DNA of 64,000 bases from an uncultured Coriobacteriaceae bacterium (GCA_944321435.1 CALULH010000007.1:1-64000), one strand, 5' to 3'; positions 26,398-35,402 are shown, counted from the first letter of the stretch. The notes: generated by a model not told the origin, from the letters alone. A program made the numbers and translations.

Positions 26398-27732
26398 TCA
26401 CCGCGCGCTTTCGTAGTAGTAACCGTGATCGACGCGCACCCGGGTGGTTACGAAGCCCAAGACGTTGGCATCGGCAAAAGAGAGCTTCTCCATCGTCTCC
26501 TCGAGCTTGCCGCGTCGCGTGAAGCCGCGCCGCGCCACCACCGCCACCCCGTCAAGCTCGGGGGCGAGCACAAGCGCGTCGGACACCATGGTTACCGGCG
26601 GAAGATCCACCACGATGTAGTCAAAATGCTCGGCGTACACGTCAAGCAAGCGCGCCATGCGCGGGGATCCGAGAAGCTCCGTGGGGTTGGAGGGCACATC
26701 GCCCGCCGTAACCGCCAGGAAGCGCGACATGAGGCGCGTGGACTGCACGGCGTACGGTGGCGCCACGCGACCCGTCAGCACGCTGGACAATCCGGGCGCG
26801 CGGGCGATTTTCAGCATAGGGGCCACGCCCGGAACCCGCATGTCGGCGTCGACGAGCAGCGTCCGCTTGCCCAACTCGGCGAAGGCGTAGGCAAGGTTCA
26901 CCGCCGTAGTGGTCTTGCCCTCGTCGCACACGGCGCTGGTCACCCCGATCACGCGCGCCAGCCCCTGCTCGGGCAGGCGCCGCATCACGTTGGCACGCAG
27001 CAGCTTGTACGCCTCCGCCGCCTGAGGGCTCAAGTTGGAGCAACCCTCGCGGCGCTTCAATTTGGGAACCGCCGCAAGGCTCGGCTTTCCATAGCGGCGG
27101 GCGAGAAGATCGGCATCGCGCACGCGGTCGTCGAGCGCAACGGAAACCGCTACGCCGACCGCCGCGACGAGCCCGCACACACCCGCGCCCAACGCCGCGG
27201 CATGCTCGGGACGCGGGCCCGCGGCGCCTGCAAGCACCTGGGCGCTGTCGACAACCTGCACGGTCACCCCTGAGAACAGCTCGGCAAAACGGACGGGCAG
27301 CACGCGCGCCGCCGCATCTGCGAGGGCAAGCGCATCTGAGCTCGAGAACAGCGTGGTCTCTATGCGCAGGGCGGCGGTGCCCTCCAAGGCGTACGCGTCG
27401 AGAGCCTCACCCACCGTCTCGGCGGAGTAGGGCAGCCCGGACTCCTCCGCTATCTGTGCAAGTGTGTCGTGCGAGCGCAGCACCAACAAGGCAGTTGCCG
27501 TCAGGTCATCCGAGGACGGCGCGGAACCGGACCCCGCGCCTTGGGAAACGCTGGGGACCAGGCACAGGTCAACGGTCGCCGTGTAGTTGGGAGCGGCGCT
27601 GAAGAGCGTGCCGGCAGCCGCGAACACCGCGCCTACCAGCGCGGCAGCCACCACCACCCACAGCCGTCGGCGAAGCGCTCGCCCCACGCGGCGCGCTGCG
27701 GTGAATCGCCCTCTTCCGTTCAACTCGGTCAC
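26398..27732 (-). CDS. Capsule-type Wzz/BY-kinase fusion protein (CpsCD-like)
   Basis: Membrane protein for polysaccharide assembly: a Wzz-like co-polymerase part (helices about 23-45 and 178-200 around an extracellular segment with PSSDDLTATALLVLRS) followed by a cytoplasmic tyrosine kinase-like domain (about 240-444). Walker A is altered, SAVCDEGKTTT, with Asp where Gly is usual; Walker A' is LLVDADMRVPG and Walker B YIVVDLPPV. The C-terminal tail GYYYESAR offers tyrosines for autophosphorylation. GTG start at 27732, seven bases after GGAG. No glycosyltransferases are in the window, so it is separated from a biosynthesis cluster. Confidence 0.85.
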   Translation of the reverse strand: MTELNGRGRFTAARRVGRALRRRLWVVVAAALVGAVFAAAGTLFSAAPNYTATVDLCLVPSVSQGAGSGSAPSSDDLTATALLVLRSHDTLAQIAEESGLPYSAETVGEALDAYALEGTAALRIETTLFSSSDALALADAAARVLPVRFAELFSGVTVQVVDSAQVLAGAAGPRPEHAAALGAGVCGLVAAVGVAVSVALDDRVRDADLLARRYGKPSLAAVPKLKRREGCSNLSPQAAEAYKLLRANVMRRLPEQGLARVIGVTSAVCDEGKTTTAVNLAYAFAELGKRTLLVDADMRVPGVAPMLKIARAPGLSSVLTGRVAPPYAVQSTRLMSRFLAVTAGDVPSNPTELLGSPRMARLLDVYAEHFDYIVVDLPPVTMVSDALVLAPELDGVAVVARRGFTRRGKLEETMEKLSFADANVLGFVTTRVRVDHGYYYESAR

Positions 27733-28039
27733 AGCGTCACTCCAACCTAGTGTGTTTGTCGTACGTTTATGGATCCGATGCGCTGCATGGTCTTTTGGCT
27801 GAGTGTACGCGCATCACCGGTGGCGGTCCCGCGCGGAGCGCGCTCACTCCGCAACGTGGCCCGCTCACTCTTGCGCAGCGCCCCCGTAGCCTAACGGCCA
27901 TCAAGCAGTGGTTTACTGTTCCTGTTGGGATAGAGCGGGGAGTTTCCGCTGATCGCGCTCGTGCGGGGGCATGCGCGACCAGCGGGTGGCAACGCCGCGC
28001 AACGGCGCTGCAGCGGGCCCGCGGTCGGAGGGAGCCCGT
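27733..28039 (+). promoter_or_regulatory. Divergent control region upstream of the LytTR regulator
   Basis: No gene in 307 bases. It separates the leftward kinase gene from the rightward regulator. TACGTTTAT at 27762-27770 fits the loose LytTR recognition pattern, but I see no properly spaced second copy. A GGAGGG site precedes the regulator start. Confidence 0.3.
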
Positions 28040-28897
28040 ATGAGATCTCTTGGAAGCACCCCCCCCCCCGGAGAAAAAACCGCGCTCGTAAACCTTGCCG
28101 TACGCCTGGTTTCGGGCGTGGCAAAAGGCGATTACCAGCTTCTGTTCTCGCACGTAACCGAGGACATCATCTATATCGGCGCGGATACCAGCGTCATCCG
28201 CGGCGCGGCAAACCTGCGGGCCCTGCTGGACCCGCAGCCCGAAAAAGACACCGCGCGCCCGGCCTACCTGGTTCGCAAGCCGCGCTTCAACGTCGTGCGC
28301 TGCGCCAGCCCAACCGAGGCCATCGTGGTGGGAACGTACCTCACCTACTCCGAACTCACCGCCAATGCCATCTCGTCCGAGCGCCAACGCGCCACCCTGT
28401 GCATGCGGCGGTGCGAGGATACCTGGCGCGCCTACCACGTGCATTTATCGGCCGCATGGCAACCGGTGGACGACGCCCATCGGTTTCCCTTCACCGTGAG
28501 CGAGCAGACCTACCGCTACGTTCAGGCCATCCTGCGCGCGGCGAAGCGCATGGGCGGACCGGACGAGCGCCTGGCCTTGGCATCGGGGCGGTCGGTTCTG
28601 TACGTCGACCCGTCGCTGATCATGTACGTCGAGGCGGCCGACAAGCATTGCATCCTGCACACCACGGACGGCTCCACCGAGGTGCACAGGCTCCTCGGCG
28701 ATGTCGAGCAGCTGCTGCCGGCTGACTTCCTGCGGATCAGCCGCAAACATGTGGTGAACCGCGCGTACCTGCTCAACGTTGCCTCGAGCACCGTAACGCT
28801 GGTGGACGGCACCGAACTGCCCGTGCCGAAGCGGCGCATGCCCGAGGTGCGGAGGGCGCTCAAAAAGGCGGGGCAAGAGGGGTCGGGCCGCGCGTAG
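28040..28897 (+). CDS. NTF2/SnoaL-like sensor domain with LytTR DNA-binding domain
   Basis: A 285-residue regulator with no receiver domain. Residues about 12-145 resemble an NTF2/SnoaL fold (SGVAKGDYQLLFSHVTED, IRGAANLRALLD, GTYLTYSE). Residues about 175-280 form a LytTR domain (LIMYVEAADKHCILHTTD, FLRISRKHVVNRAYL, VPKRRMPEVR). Start ATG 28040 follows GGAGGG. Eleven consecutive C residues at 28059-28069 encode Thr-Pro-Pro-Pro at codons 7-10; slippage there would abolish the protein. It sits between two capsule-type kinases that face it on the opposite strand, so it may control surface polysaccharide. Confidence 0.82.
   Translation: MRSLGSTPPPGEKTALVNLAVRLVSGVAKGDYQLLFSHVTEDIIYIGADTSVIRGAANLRALLDPQPEKDTARPAYLVRKPRFNVVRCASPTEAIVVGTYLTYSELTANAISSERQRATLCMRRCEDTWRAYHVHLSAAWQPVDDAHRFPFTVSEQTYRYVQAILRAAKRMGGPDERLALASGRSVLYVDPSLIMYVEAADKHCILHTTDGSTEVHRLLGDVEQLLPADFLRISRKHVVNRAYLLNVASSTVTLVDGTELPVPKRRMPEVRRALKKAGQEGSGRA
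28059..28069 (+). repeat. Eleven-C homopolymer in the regulator coding sequence
   Basis: An uninterrupted run of 11 C begins 19 bases after the start codon of the LytTR regulator. It is the longest single-base run I noticed in the window and is a plausible slipped-strand switch. Confidence 0.9.
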
Positions 28898-28909
28898 CCG
28901 CATCCGCCC

Positions 28910-29830
28910 TTATGTCAGCACAAACCCCAGGACGCTGACGCGCATGGCGTCAAGGCACCCCATGGCGTCGGCAAGGGCGCTGTGGCGCGTGGACGCGCGG
29001 CGCACCGTCAGAACCAGTCCGTCGAGCATGCGGTTCAGCGCCATTTCCTCCGGAAGCAGGGCAACGGGCGGAAGCGCCAGCACTATGTAGTCAAAGTAAA
29101 CGTCATACGCCTTAAGCAGGAGCTCCATCCGCCGGGCAGTGAGGCTCGTGAGCGGCATGGCGGCGGAGCCCGCCGTCACGACAAACAAATCCCCCCGAAC
29201 CCGCGCGCGCTGTATGGAGGCGTCCGGATCAGCACGCCGCGCCAGGACGTCGGCAAGGCCCGGGGCATTCTCGATCCCCAGCATACGCGCCATACGCGGT
29301 TGGTACGGGTCGAACTCGACAAGAAGGATGCGCCCTCCCGTCTCGGCAAGGGCGCGGGCGATGCTTATAGCCGCGCCTGTTTTATCCTCGTCGCGCAAAG
29401 CGCTCGAGACGCCCACCACGCGACCGCAGCCCATGACGGGAAGCATGCGCCGCAGGCGCCCGCACAGAGGTCGGAACTCCTCGTCGTCGCGGCGGGGATC
29501 ATGCGCACGGCGCTCCAAGCCGGGCGCGCGGGCCAAGCAGGGAATGCCGTGCCGCTCGGTCACCTGCGCCTCGCTGCGCACGCGGTCGGTCACCCAAGCG
29601 CATGCTGCGATGATAGTCAGCGTAAGCAACCCGCATGTCAGCGCGGTCGTTGCTATGGCGCGGTCGGCGTGGGGCGAGAAAAGCTCGGACGGCGCGCGCA
29701 GGGCAACCGCCGCATACGCGCCCGCTCCCCCTGCCGCGGCGCTCAAAACGACGAACCACAGTCGGCGGCACACCACGCGGGCCACCAGGCGCAAGCAGCT
29801 CGCCGCAGCCAGCCTGTCCGCAACGTCCAC
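28910..29830 (-). CDS. Degenerate BY-kinase-like membrane protein (capsule type)
   Basis: Paralogue of the Wzz/BY-kinase at 26398-27732 but shorter (306 residues). Two hydrophobic segments near the N-terminus enclose only about 25 residues, so the large extracellular Wzz domain is missing. In the cytoplasmic part Walker A reads SSALRDEDKTG, lacking the glycines of a working P-loop; Walker A' is LLVEFDPYQPR and Walker B YIVLALPPV. No C-terminal tyrosine cluster is present. GTG start 29830 lies nine bases after AAGGAGG. It ends 12 bases from the convergent LytTR regulator. It is likely catalytically dead and possibly regulatory. Confidence 0.75.
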   Translation of the reverse strand: MDVADRLAAASCLRLVARVVCRRLWFVVLSAAAGGAGAYAAVALRAPSELFSPHADRAIATTALTCGLLTLTIIAACAWVTDRVRSEAQVTERHGIPCLARAPGLERRAHDPRRDDEEFRPLCGRLRRMLPVMGCGRVVGVSSALRDEDKTGAAISIARALAETGGRILLVEFDPYQPRMARMLGIENAPGLADVLARRADPDASIQRARVRGDLFVVTAGSAAMPLTSLTARRMELLLKAYDVYFDYIVLALPPVALLPEEMALNRMLDGLVLTVRRASTRHSALADAMGCLDAMRVSVLGFVLT

Positions 29831-30251
29831 TTCCGCCCGCCTCCTTGCAATCCGCCCGCCGGCCGCCATCCAAGCCCGCCCCCGACCCCCACCTTCTGCC
29901 ATTGGGGACGGGTTCACATGACAGAAAACAAGCAGCCGTCGGACGGAAAGCCCTACCCCCGCAAAAGGAGGCTCTCGCCGACGGCAAGGCAAAACGGCAC
30001 GGCGGGCGGTGCTGCCAGCATACGCGGTGCGTTTTTTCAGCGGCGCGCGATGACGGGGCATGGCGCGCTTACTCCGTTTGAACGCCCATTCACTCCGCAT
30101 AGCGCGATAAATTCACGTCACCGTCACGTAACGGCGTAAAAAAGGAGGGGCGCCTAAGCACCCCTCCTTACGTATCCTCTGCCTTGCCGGCTTTTAGCCC
30201 CCTCATCGCAGCCCCATGTCCGGGGCGGACGGACGGGCGCGCGGCAATCGC
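29831..30251. other. Intergenic region upstream of the degenerate kinase gene
   Basis: No gene seen in 421 bases. It holds one inverted copy of the GTCCCC-type repeat (ATTGGGGACGGGT at 29898-29910) and the EF-G-like gene terminator at 30138-30169. Confidence 0.6.
30138..30169 (-). terminator. Rho-independent terminator of the EF-G-like gene
   Basis: Read leftward, AAGGAGGGG, a 10-base loop and CCCCTCCTT are followed by a run of T (six A at 30138-30143 on the plus strand). It lies about 80 bases past the stop. Confidence 0.85.
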
Positions 30252-32309
30252 CTACTTGCGCGACTCCTGGTACTCCTTCACCAGGCGGTCCTGAACGTCG
30301 TGCGGCACCTGCTCGTAGCCGGCGGGCTCCATGGTAAAGTCGCCCGTGCCGCGGGAAATGGAGCGCAGACGCGTGGCGTAGTCGGTGAGCTCGGCGTAGG
30401 GCACCGTCGCCATGATGACGGTGTTGCCGCGCTCGTCGGTGTCCATGCCGGTCACGCGGCCGCGGCTCGCGCTGACGTCGCCCATGATGGCGCCGGCGTA
30501 GCTCTCGGGAATGGTGACGGTGATGTCCTCCATGGGCTCAAGCACCACGGGGCTCGCATCGGCGCAGGCCTTGCGCAGGGCAATGCGGGCGGCGGCGCGG
30601 AAGGCCATCTCGTTGGAGTCCACCGGATGGTAGGAGCCGTCGTAGCACGCCACGCGAATGCCCGTCAGCGGGTACCCGGCAATGACGCCGTCCTTCATGG
30701 TCTCCTGCACGCCCTTATCGACCGCCGGAATGAGGGCGCGCGGAATGCGGCCGCCCACGACCTCGTCGACGAACTCGTACTCGCTGCCGTCCATGAGTGG
30801 CTCAACGCGCAGGAAGCAGTCGCCGAACTGGCCGGCACCGCCGGTCTGCTTCTTGTGGCGCCCCTGGGCGCTGGCAACGCGGCGGATAGTCTCGCGATAC
30901 GGGATCTTGATCGGCACGCTATGCGCCTTGACCTTGGTGCGCTCCTCCAAGCGGTTGAGCAGGACGCTCACTTGCGCCTCGCCCACAGCGGAGATGATGG
31001 TCTGGCCGGTCTCCTCGTCGCGGCTGATCTTCATGGTCGGATCGGCGTCGCACGCGCGCTCGATGAAGGTGAAGAGTTTCTCCTCGTCGCCGCGGTTCTC
31101 GGCCTCGATGGCGATGCGGTACTGGCTGTTGGGGAACTGGAACGCCGCAGCCTCGACCTTGCCGGAAACCGACAGCGTGTCGCCCGTCTCGGCGGCGATC
31201 TTGGTCACCGTGATGATGTCGCCCGCCTCGGCCTTGCCGACCTCGGTCATATCGCGGCCGCACATGACGTACAGATGGGCCAGGCGCTCGCCCTTGCGGG
31301 TGCGGGCGTTAACGAGCTCTATACCCGGCGCGAGGGTGCCCGTCAGCACCTTGAGGAAGCTGATGCGCCCGGTCTGCGGGTCGTTGAGCGTCTTGAAGAC
31401 AAAGGCAACCGGGCGGTCGTCCTCGGCGGAGATCTTCAGCGTGTCGCCGTCGACCAGCGGCATCTCACCGTAGTCGGTGGGACTCGGGAAGTAGGTCACG
31501 ATATCGTCCATGACGGAGTGAACGCCCAGCTCGCGCGTGCAGCTGCCGGCGAACACCGGCACGAAGAGCCGCTGCGCGATGGCCTTGCCCAGCAGGCTCT
31601 CGACCTCTTCCTGGGTCAGGCTCTCGCCCTCGAGGTACTTCTCCATCAGGTCGTCGTCGGCCTCGGCAACCAGCTCGACCAGCGTCTCGCGCGCCTCGTC
31701 GGCGGCGGCGCGGTACTCTTCGGGGATGTCGAACTCCTCCTGCTTGGCGCCCTCGCAGTGGCGCGCCTTCATGCGCACGATGTCAATGACGCCCTCGAAC
31801 TTATCGCCCGTACCCCACGGCAGGGTAACGGCGCCCAGGCGCATGCCGAAGCGCTCGCGCAGCGTGGCCATGGTGCCGTCGTAGTCGGCGTTCTCGCGGT
31901 CGATGCGGTTGACGAAAACGGCGCGCGCCAGGCGCAGGTCCTCGGCCGCGTACCAAAGCTTGACGGTGGTGGGCTGCGGACCCTCGGCGGCGTCGACCAC
32001 AAAGAGCGCGGTCTCGCTCACCGCCATGGCAGCGTACGCGTCGCCGATGAAATCCGGATAGCAGGGCGCATCCAGGATGTTCAGGCGGTAGTCCTTCCAG
32101 TCGATCGGCGCGATGGAGGTGGAGATGGAAACGCCGCGCTTGACTTCCTCGGCGTCGTAGTCAAGCGTCGGCTTGGTGCCCGCATGGCCACCCAGGCGAG
32201 CGGTTTTGCCTGAAAGATGCAGCATTGCCTCTGCCAGGGAGGTCTTTCCTACCCCTCCCTGGCCAACCAAGACGACGTTCCTCACTTTGGCGGTTTCAGG
32301 CGCACCCAT
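30252..32309 (-). CDS. Elongation factor G-like GTPase (EF-G2/FusA2 type)
   Basis: Translational GTPase of 685 residues with the five EF-G domains; the C-terminal half has HKKQTGGAGQFGDCFLRVEP and DVSASRGRVTGMD typical of domains IV and V. The G motifs deviate from canonical EF-G: G1 is GQGGVGKTS, G3 is DAPCYPDF where EF-G has DTPGHVDF, and G4 is NRID. The catalytic His of G3 is therefore Tyr. This pattern fits the EF-G2 paralogue group; a secondary, non-elongation or ribosome-related role is likely, and the housekeeping fusA should be elsewhere. Start ATG 32309 with AAGGAGG. Confidence 0.88.
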   Translation of the reverse strand: MGAPETAKVRNVVLVGQGGVGKTSLAEAMLHLSGKTARLGGHAGTKPTLDYDAEEVKRGVSISTSIAPIDWKDYRLNILDAPCYPDFIGDAYAAMAVSETALFVVDAAEGPQPTTVKLWYAAEDLRLARAVFVNRIDRENADYDGTMATLRERFGMRLGAVTLPWGTGDKFEGVIDIVRMKARHCEGAKQEEFDIPEEYRAAADEARETLVELVAEADDDLMEKYLEGESLTQEEVESLLGKAIAQRLFVPVFAGSCTRELGVHSVMDDIVTYFPSPTDYGEMPLVDGDTLKISAEDDRPVAFVFKTLNDPQTGRISFLKVLTGTLAPGIELVNARTRKGERLAHLYVMCGRDMTEVGKAEAGDIITVTKIAAETGDTLSVSGKVEAAAFQFPNSQYRIAIEAENRGDEEKLFTFIERACDADPTMKISRDEETGQTIISAVGEAQVSVLLNRLEERTKVKAHSVPIKIPYRETIRRVASAQGRHKKQTGGAGQFGDCFLRVEPLMDGSEYEFVDEVVGGRIPRALIPAVDKGVQETMKDGVIAGYPLTGIRVACYDGSYHPVDSNEMAFRAAARIALRKACADASPVVLEPMEDITVTIPESYAGAIMGDVSASRGRVTGMDTDERGNTVIMATVPYAELTDYATRLRSISRGTGDFTMEPAGYEQVPHDVQDRLVKEYQESRK

Positions 32310-32770
32310 GGCTACCTCCTTGAACGGACGGAGGCGCATGGCATGTGCCCTACGAGCGGCTGCGCACCATACGCGCACCGTATCTGATGAAAACCGGGGC
32401 GGCATGCCCCGGCGCATAACCCGTGTCCGGCGCAGACGGGCGAGAAGAACCCACGAGAAGAAGCGGCCTGATCGGGGTCCGCCGCAGCGCCTTGCTTTCC
32501 ACCCTACCCATGCTGCGCGAGGTCTTGCGGGTGAATTCGGCATACGGGTAGGACCCGCCCGCCAGAAGGAACCGAATAAGACGCGCAAGGAAGCGCAAAG
32601 ATAACCCCGCCCCAGCCGATCCCCGCAAGGCAAGTAGACCAGGGCGCTCCCGGCTTTATCGCCTGGGCGATTTTTGAGCCCGACTTTTCGCCGCGCAAAG
32701 CGCGCGAAAAGATGCGGGCGAATATGAGCCCGGGCGATAAAGCCGGGAGCGTCCGGAGCGAGCCATTTGC
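32310..32770. other. Intergenic region with 107-bp inverted-repeat structure
   Basis: No convincing gene in 461 bases. The upstream half is the leader of the EF-G-like gene. Near the LuxR gene end, arms CGCTCCCGGCTTTATCGCC at 32645-32663 and its complement at 32733-32751 match over 19 bp, with an inner CTTTTCGC/GCGAAAAG hairpin. It may be a terminator for the LuxR gene or a small repeat element. Confidence 0.55.
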
Positions 32771-34468
32771 CTAGCTCTCGTACTCGTTGATGTAGTCGAG
32801 GATCTCCTGGCGGCTGTGCAGGTCGGTCTTCTCGTAGACGTGCTTGATATGCGTATGGACCGTGCTGGTGGAAAGCTGCAGCTCCTCGCTGACGCGCTGC
32901 TGGGTATGGCCGAGCGCGTACAGGGTGATGACCTCGATCTCGCGCCCGGTTAGGCCGAAGCGCTGGCCCATGGCGATAACCGCGGTGGGGATGTGCGTGT
33001 CCGGCGTGCTGCTCACCATGGGGACGTCCTTTGGTTCGGCAATGGCCAGGACGCCCATGAGCGGCACGCGGCGGATGGAGTCGAGCGTGAAGACCGCGGC
33101 CTTGGCGCCGTCCTTCTCGCCCGCCTGATCGGGGGAATCGCCCGCCGCGTCGGATGCGTCGACCGCGGCGGCCGCCTCGGCGCGGGCTTGGGCTTGAAGC
33201 TCGCGCTCGCGTGCCTCGCGCTGCTCGCTGGGACTGGAAAGCAGACGCGTGAACACTAGCTGCGCACCGATGAGCGTGAACAGGCTCATGATGGAGATGA
33301 TGACCGGCGTGTTGTCGGGGAACACCTGCGTTATGAGCGTGTCGACCTTCATGCCCACTACGGTGAGCACGTTCACGGCAATCCAAGCAGCCGACGTGTA
33401 GTAGAACGGGTCGCGCCAGCCAAAGCTGATGAACGCGATGGTCAGATACCACACGAACGCGTTGAGCACCAACGCCGCGGCCATGACGAACGAGGCGCCG
33501 ATGCTGATGGTATGGGGCCAGATGGCGAAGAATATGGCCCCCAGGGCCAAGAGCAACTCCATGGCCACCCAAATGCTGGTGGTGAGCGCGGTCATGCGCG
33601 ACCGCAGGCCGTGGCGCACCCACAGGGCCGATACCACCAGCACGAACAGCAGAACCAACAGGCGCGGCACAAAGCTCATGCCGATGGCGTTGCCCGCCGG
33701 AAAGCCGCGGCCCATGCCCAGGGGGATGGAGATGAGCCAAATGCCCATGGCGGCCACGGCCAGGAAGCTGCGGTTGGAGAAGTGCTCGGGGTCGGTGCCG
33801 AAGTAGCTCTGTGCCACGCCCGGGAACAGATCGCTCGGCACGTCCATCCGACGCGAGGCGCGAATCACCGCGAACTGCGCAAAGGTGAGTCCCACGGCGA
33901 TAAGGGCCACTACGGACTCGTCGACAAGGCTGAGCGCAAAGGTAAGCAGCTCGGACAGGCCGAGCGCGCAGAAGACCACCATTACCGCCGCCTGCGCTGA
34001 AACTCCGCGAAGCTTGCGCATCCAGTAAAACTGCAGCCAGGTGCTGCCCACGGTCACACCCACGTTGAGCGCCAGCTCGGCTATGCCGGGCACCTCCATG
34101 CCCGCAAAGCCCGTTACCGCCAGCAGCAGGGAGCAAAGGCCCGCGGCGTGCACCGCTAAAAACGTGCTCGTAGACACAAACCGCTTGGAGTAGCGCCTTA
34201 CGAACAACGTCGAGAGAAACAGCGCGCACAGCAGCGCGCTGGAAACCACCATGGTAAGCCCGCCGTCTTGGGAAAGGCCCGTGGTCCAACGCGCGGCCTC
34301 CACCACGACCGACGCCACGGTTGCCGCAAGCGCCATGCCCAGCGCCGCAGGCGCCAGCACATTGTACGACTCCCACGAGAGCGGGGGCATAGCCTCTTCA
34401 AAGCCGGGGCTTCCGGGGTGTTTCTGGGGGCTGGCCTCCACGAGCTTCCTCTCCTCATCAGGCAGCAT
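32771..34468 (-). CDS. Membrane-embedded LuxR-family transcriptional regulator
   Basis: A 565-residue protein with about 12 hydrophobic segments (residues about 35-410), a charged Ala/Glu linker (about 415-470) and a C-terminal LuxR DNA-binding domain (about 500-565) with LTGREIEVITLYALGHTQQR and STSTVHTHIKHVYEKTDLHSRQEI. Such transmembrane LuxR regulators are abundant in Coriobacteriia, where known ones often control a neighbouring metabolic operon. Start ATG 34468 follows AGGTG. The divergent neighbour (34566-35402) is the obvious candidate target. The sensed signal is unknown. Confidence 0.9.
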   Translation of the reverse strand: MLPDEERKLVEASPQKHPGSPGFEEAMPPLSWESYNVLAPAALGMALAATVASVVVEAARWTTGLSQDGGLTMVVSSALLCALFLSTLFVRRYSKRFVSTSTFLAVHAAGLCSLLLAVTGFAGMEVPGIAELALNVGVTVGSTWLQFYWMRKLRGVSAQAAVMVVFCALGLSELLTFALSLVDESVVALIAVGLTFAQFAVIRASRRMDVPSDLFPGVAQSYFGTDPEHFSNRSFLAVAAMGIWLISIPLGMGRGFPAGNAIGMSFVPRLLVLLFVLVVSALWVRHGLRSRMTALTTSIWVAMELLLALGAIFFAIWPHTISIGASFVMAAALVLNAFVWYLTIAFISFGWRDPFYYTSAAWIAVNVLTVVGMKVDTLITQVFPDNTPVIISIMSLFTLIGAQLVFTRLLSSPSEQREARERELQAQARAEAAAAVDASDAAGDSPDQAGEKDGAKAAVFTLDSIRRVPLMGVLAIAEPKDVPMVSSTPDTHIPTAVIAMGQRFGLTGREIEVITLYALGHTQQRVSEELQLSTSTVHTHIKHVYEKTDLHSRQEILDYINEYES

Positions 34469-34503
34469 ACGTCACCTGCAATAGGGTAATCTGCTTTGAT
34501 CTG

Positions 34504-34513
34504 TACTATAGTA
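34504..34513. promoter_or_regulatory. Overlapping -10-like palindrome between divergent genes
   Basis: TACTATAGTA is a perfect palindrome that offers a -10-like TACTAT to both the LuxR gene and the divergent unknown gene. No good -35 hexamers are seen, which could mean activator dependence. Confidence 0.3.
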
Positions 34514-34565
34514 ACGTGTGATTTTGCACGTATCGTCCGGAATTCCCACCGCGAAAGGAGCGGCC

Positions 34566-35402
34566 ATGCCCGTCTCCCCCGAAGCCATGCCCTCCACGCC
34601 CCAAGACCTATCCCCCGTAACGGGTGAACCGGCCGCTTTGGCCGGCGAGAACGGCGCTGCGGCAGAGCCCGCCGGCCAGGATGACACGGCCCCGGCGGCT
34701 GCGGCGCTGAGCGCCGAGGAGCTCGAAGCCGTGCACCGGCGCAACGCCTTCATCCGCGCGCTCGACGAGGCTCTGACCGACGTGCGCCAGCGCTCCTACG
34801 AGGGAAAGCTCACCACGCCCTCCCGCTGGCGCAAGCGCGCGCTGGCTCCCACGGGCATGGAGCCCACCGCGTTTGAAGAGGCGGCGCTCGACTACCTGGA
34901 GACGCACGATCACGGCACGGGCGAGAAGCACGTGGGCCGCGTTGCCGCGCCCAAGCCGCTCAGCGTTGAGCTGGAGGGCAAGGAAACCAACCCCGACGAG
35001 CCCTTGCCGGAGCTCGTGGTAAACGACATCGTGATCCGCTACGGCAAAAAAGGCACGTACCTGTACTCAGAGGCGCTGCTGGCCAACAACTACGCGCAGA
35101 TCCTCTTCCTCACCGCGGAGAACGACGACATGGCCACGTTCGTAAGCCTCGTGCGCGACGAATCCAAGACCTACCCTCGCCCCATGGACGAGACGAGCTT
35201 CATGAACCCGCCGTTCCTTTGGACCAGGCACAAGGTGCGCGAGGAGTTCGAGCGCGTCCGCGAAACCGGGTCGTTCCCGGACATCAAGCTCACCATCACC
35301 ACGCGCAACCAGCGCTTTTACTACTCCGACCTGTACCTGTCGGACGCCCAGGCAAAAGCATTGGCCCAGTTCTACGGCGTCGAGCGCGGCATGAACCCGT
35401 AA
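34566..35402 (+). CDS. Conserved-looking protein of unknown function
   Basis: A 278-residue protein, probably cytoplasmic (no signal peptide or membrane helix). Residues about 1-65 are acidic and low complexity (Pro/Ala/Glu). The rest looks globular, with the segments IRALDEALTDVRQRSYEGKL, DIVIRYGKKGTYLYSEALL, LFLTAENDDMATFVSLVRDE and RNQRFYYSDLYLSDAQAKAL. No motif that I recognise. Start ATG 34566 with AAAGGAG five bases upstream; the upstream ATG at 34518 has none. It is divergent from the membrane LuxR regulator and 110 bases before the NifU-like gene, so it may be LuxR-controlled. Confidence 0.7.
   Translation: MPVSPEAMPSTPQDLSPVTGEPAALAGENGAAAEPAGQDDTAPAAAALSAEELEAVHRRNAFIRALDEALTDVRQRSYEGKLTTPSRWRKRALAPTGMEPTAFEEAALDYLETHDHGTGEKHVGRVAAPKPLSVELEGKETNPDEPLPELVVNDIVIRYGKKGTYLYSEALLANNYAQILFLTAENDDMATFVSLVRDESKTYPRPMDETSFMNPPFLWTRHKVREEFERVRETGSFPDIKLTITTRNQRFYYSDLYLSDAQAKALAQFYGVERGMNP

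Noticed and set aside
32350..32628. Small minus-strand open frame in the gap upstream of the EF-G-like gene
   Set aside because: No ribosome site, odd composition, and it overlaps no conserved feature.
30252..34376. A 1,374-residue minus-strand open frame spanning two genes
   Set aside because: Its N-terminal half is another frame of the LuxR gene and the intergenic repeat. The real start is the ATG at 32309 with AAGGAGG.
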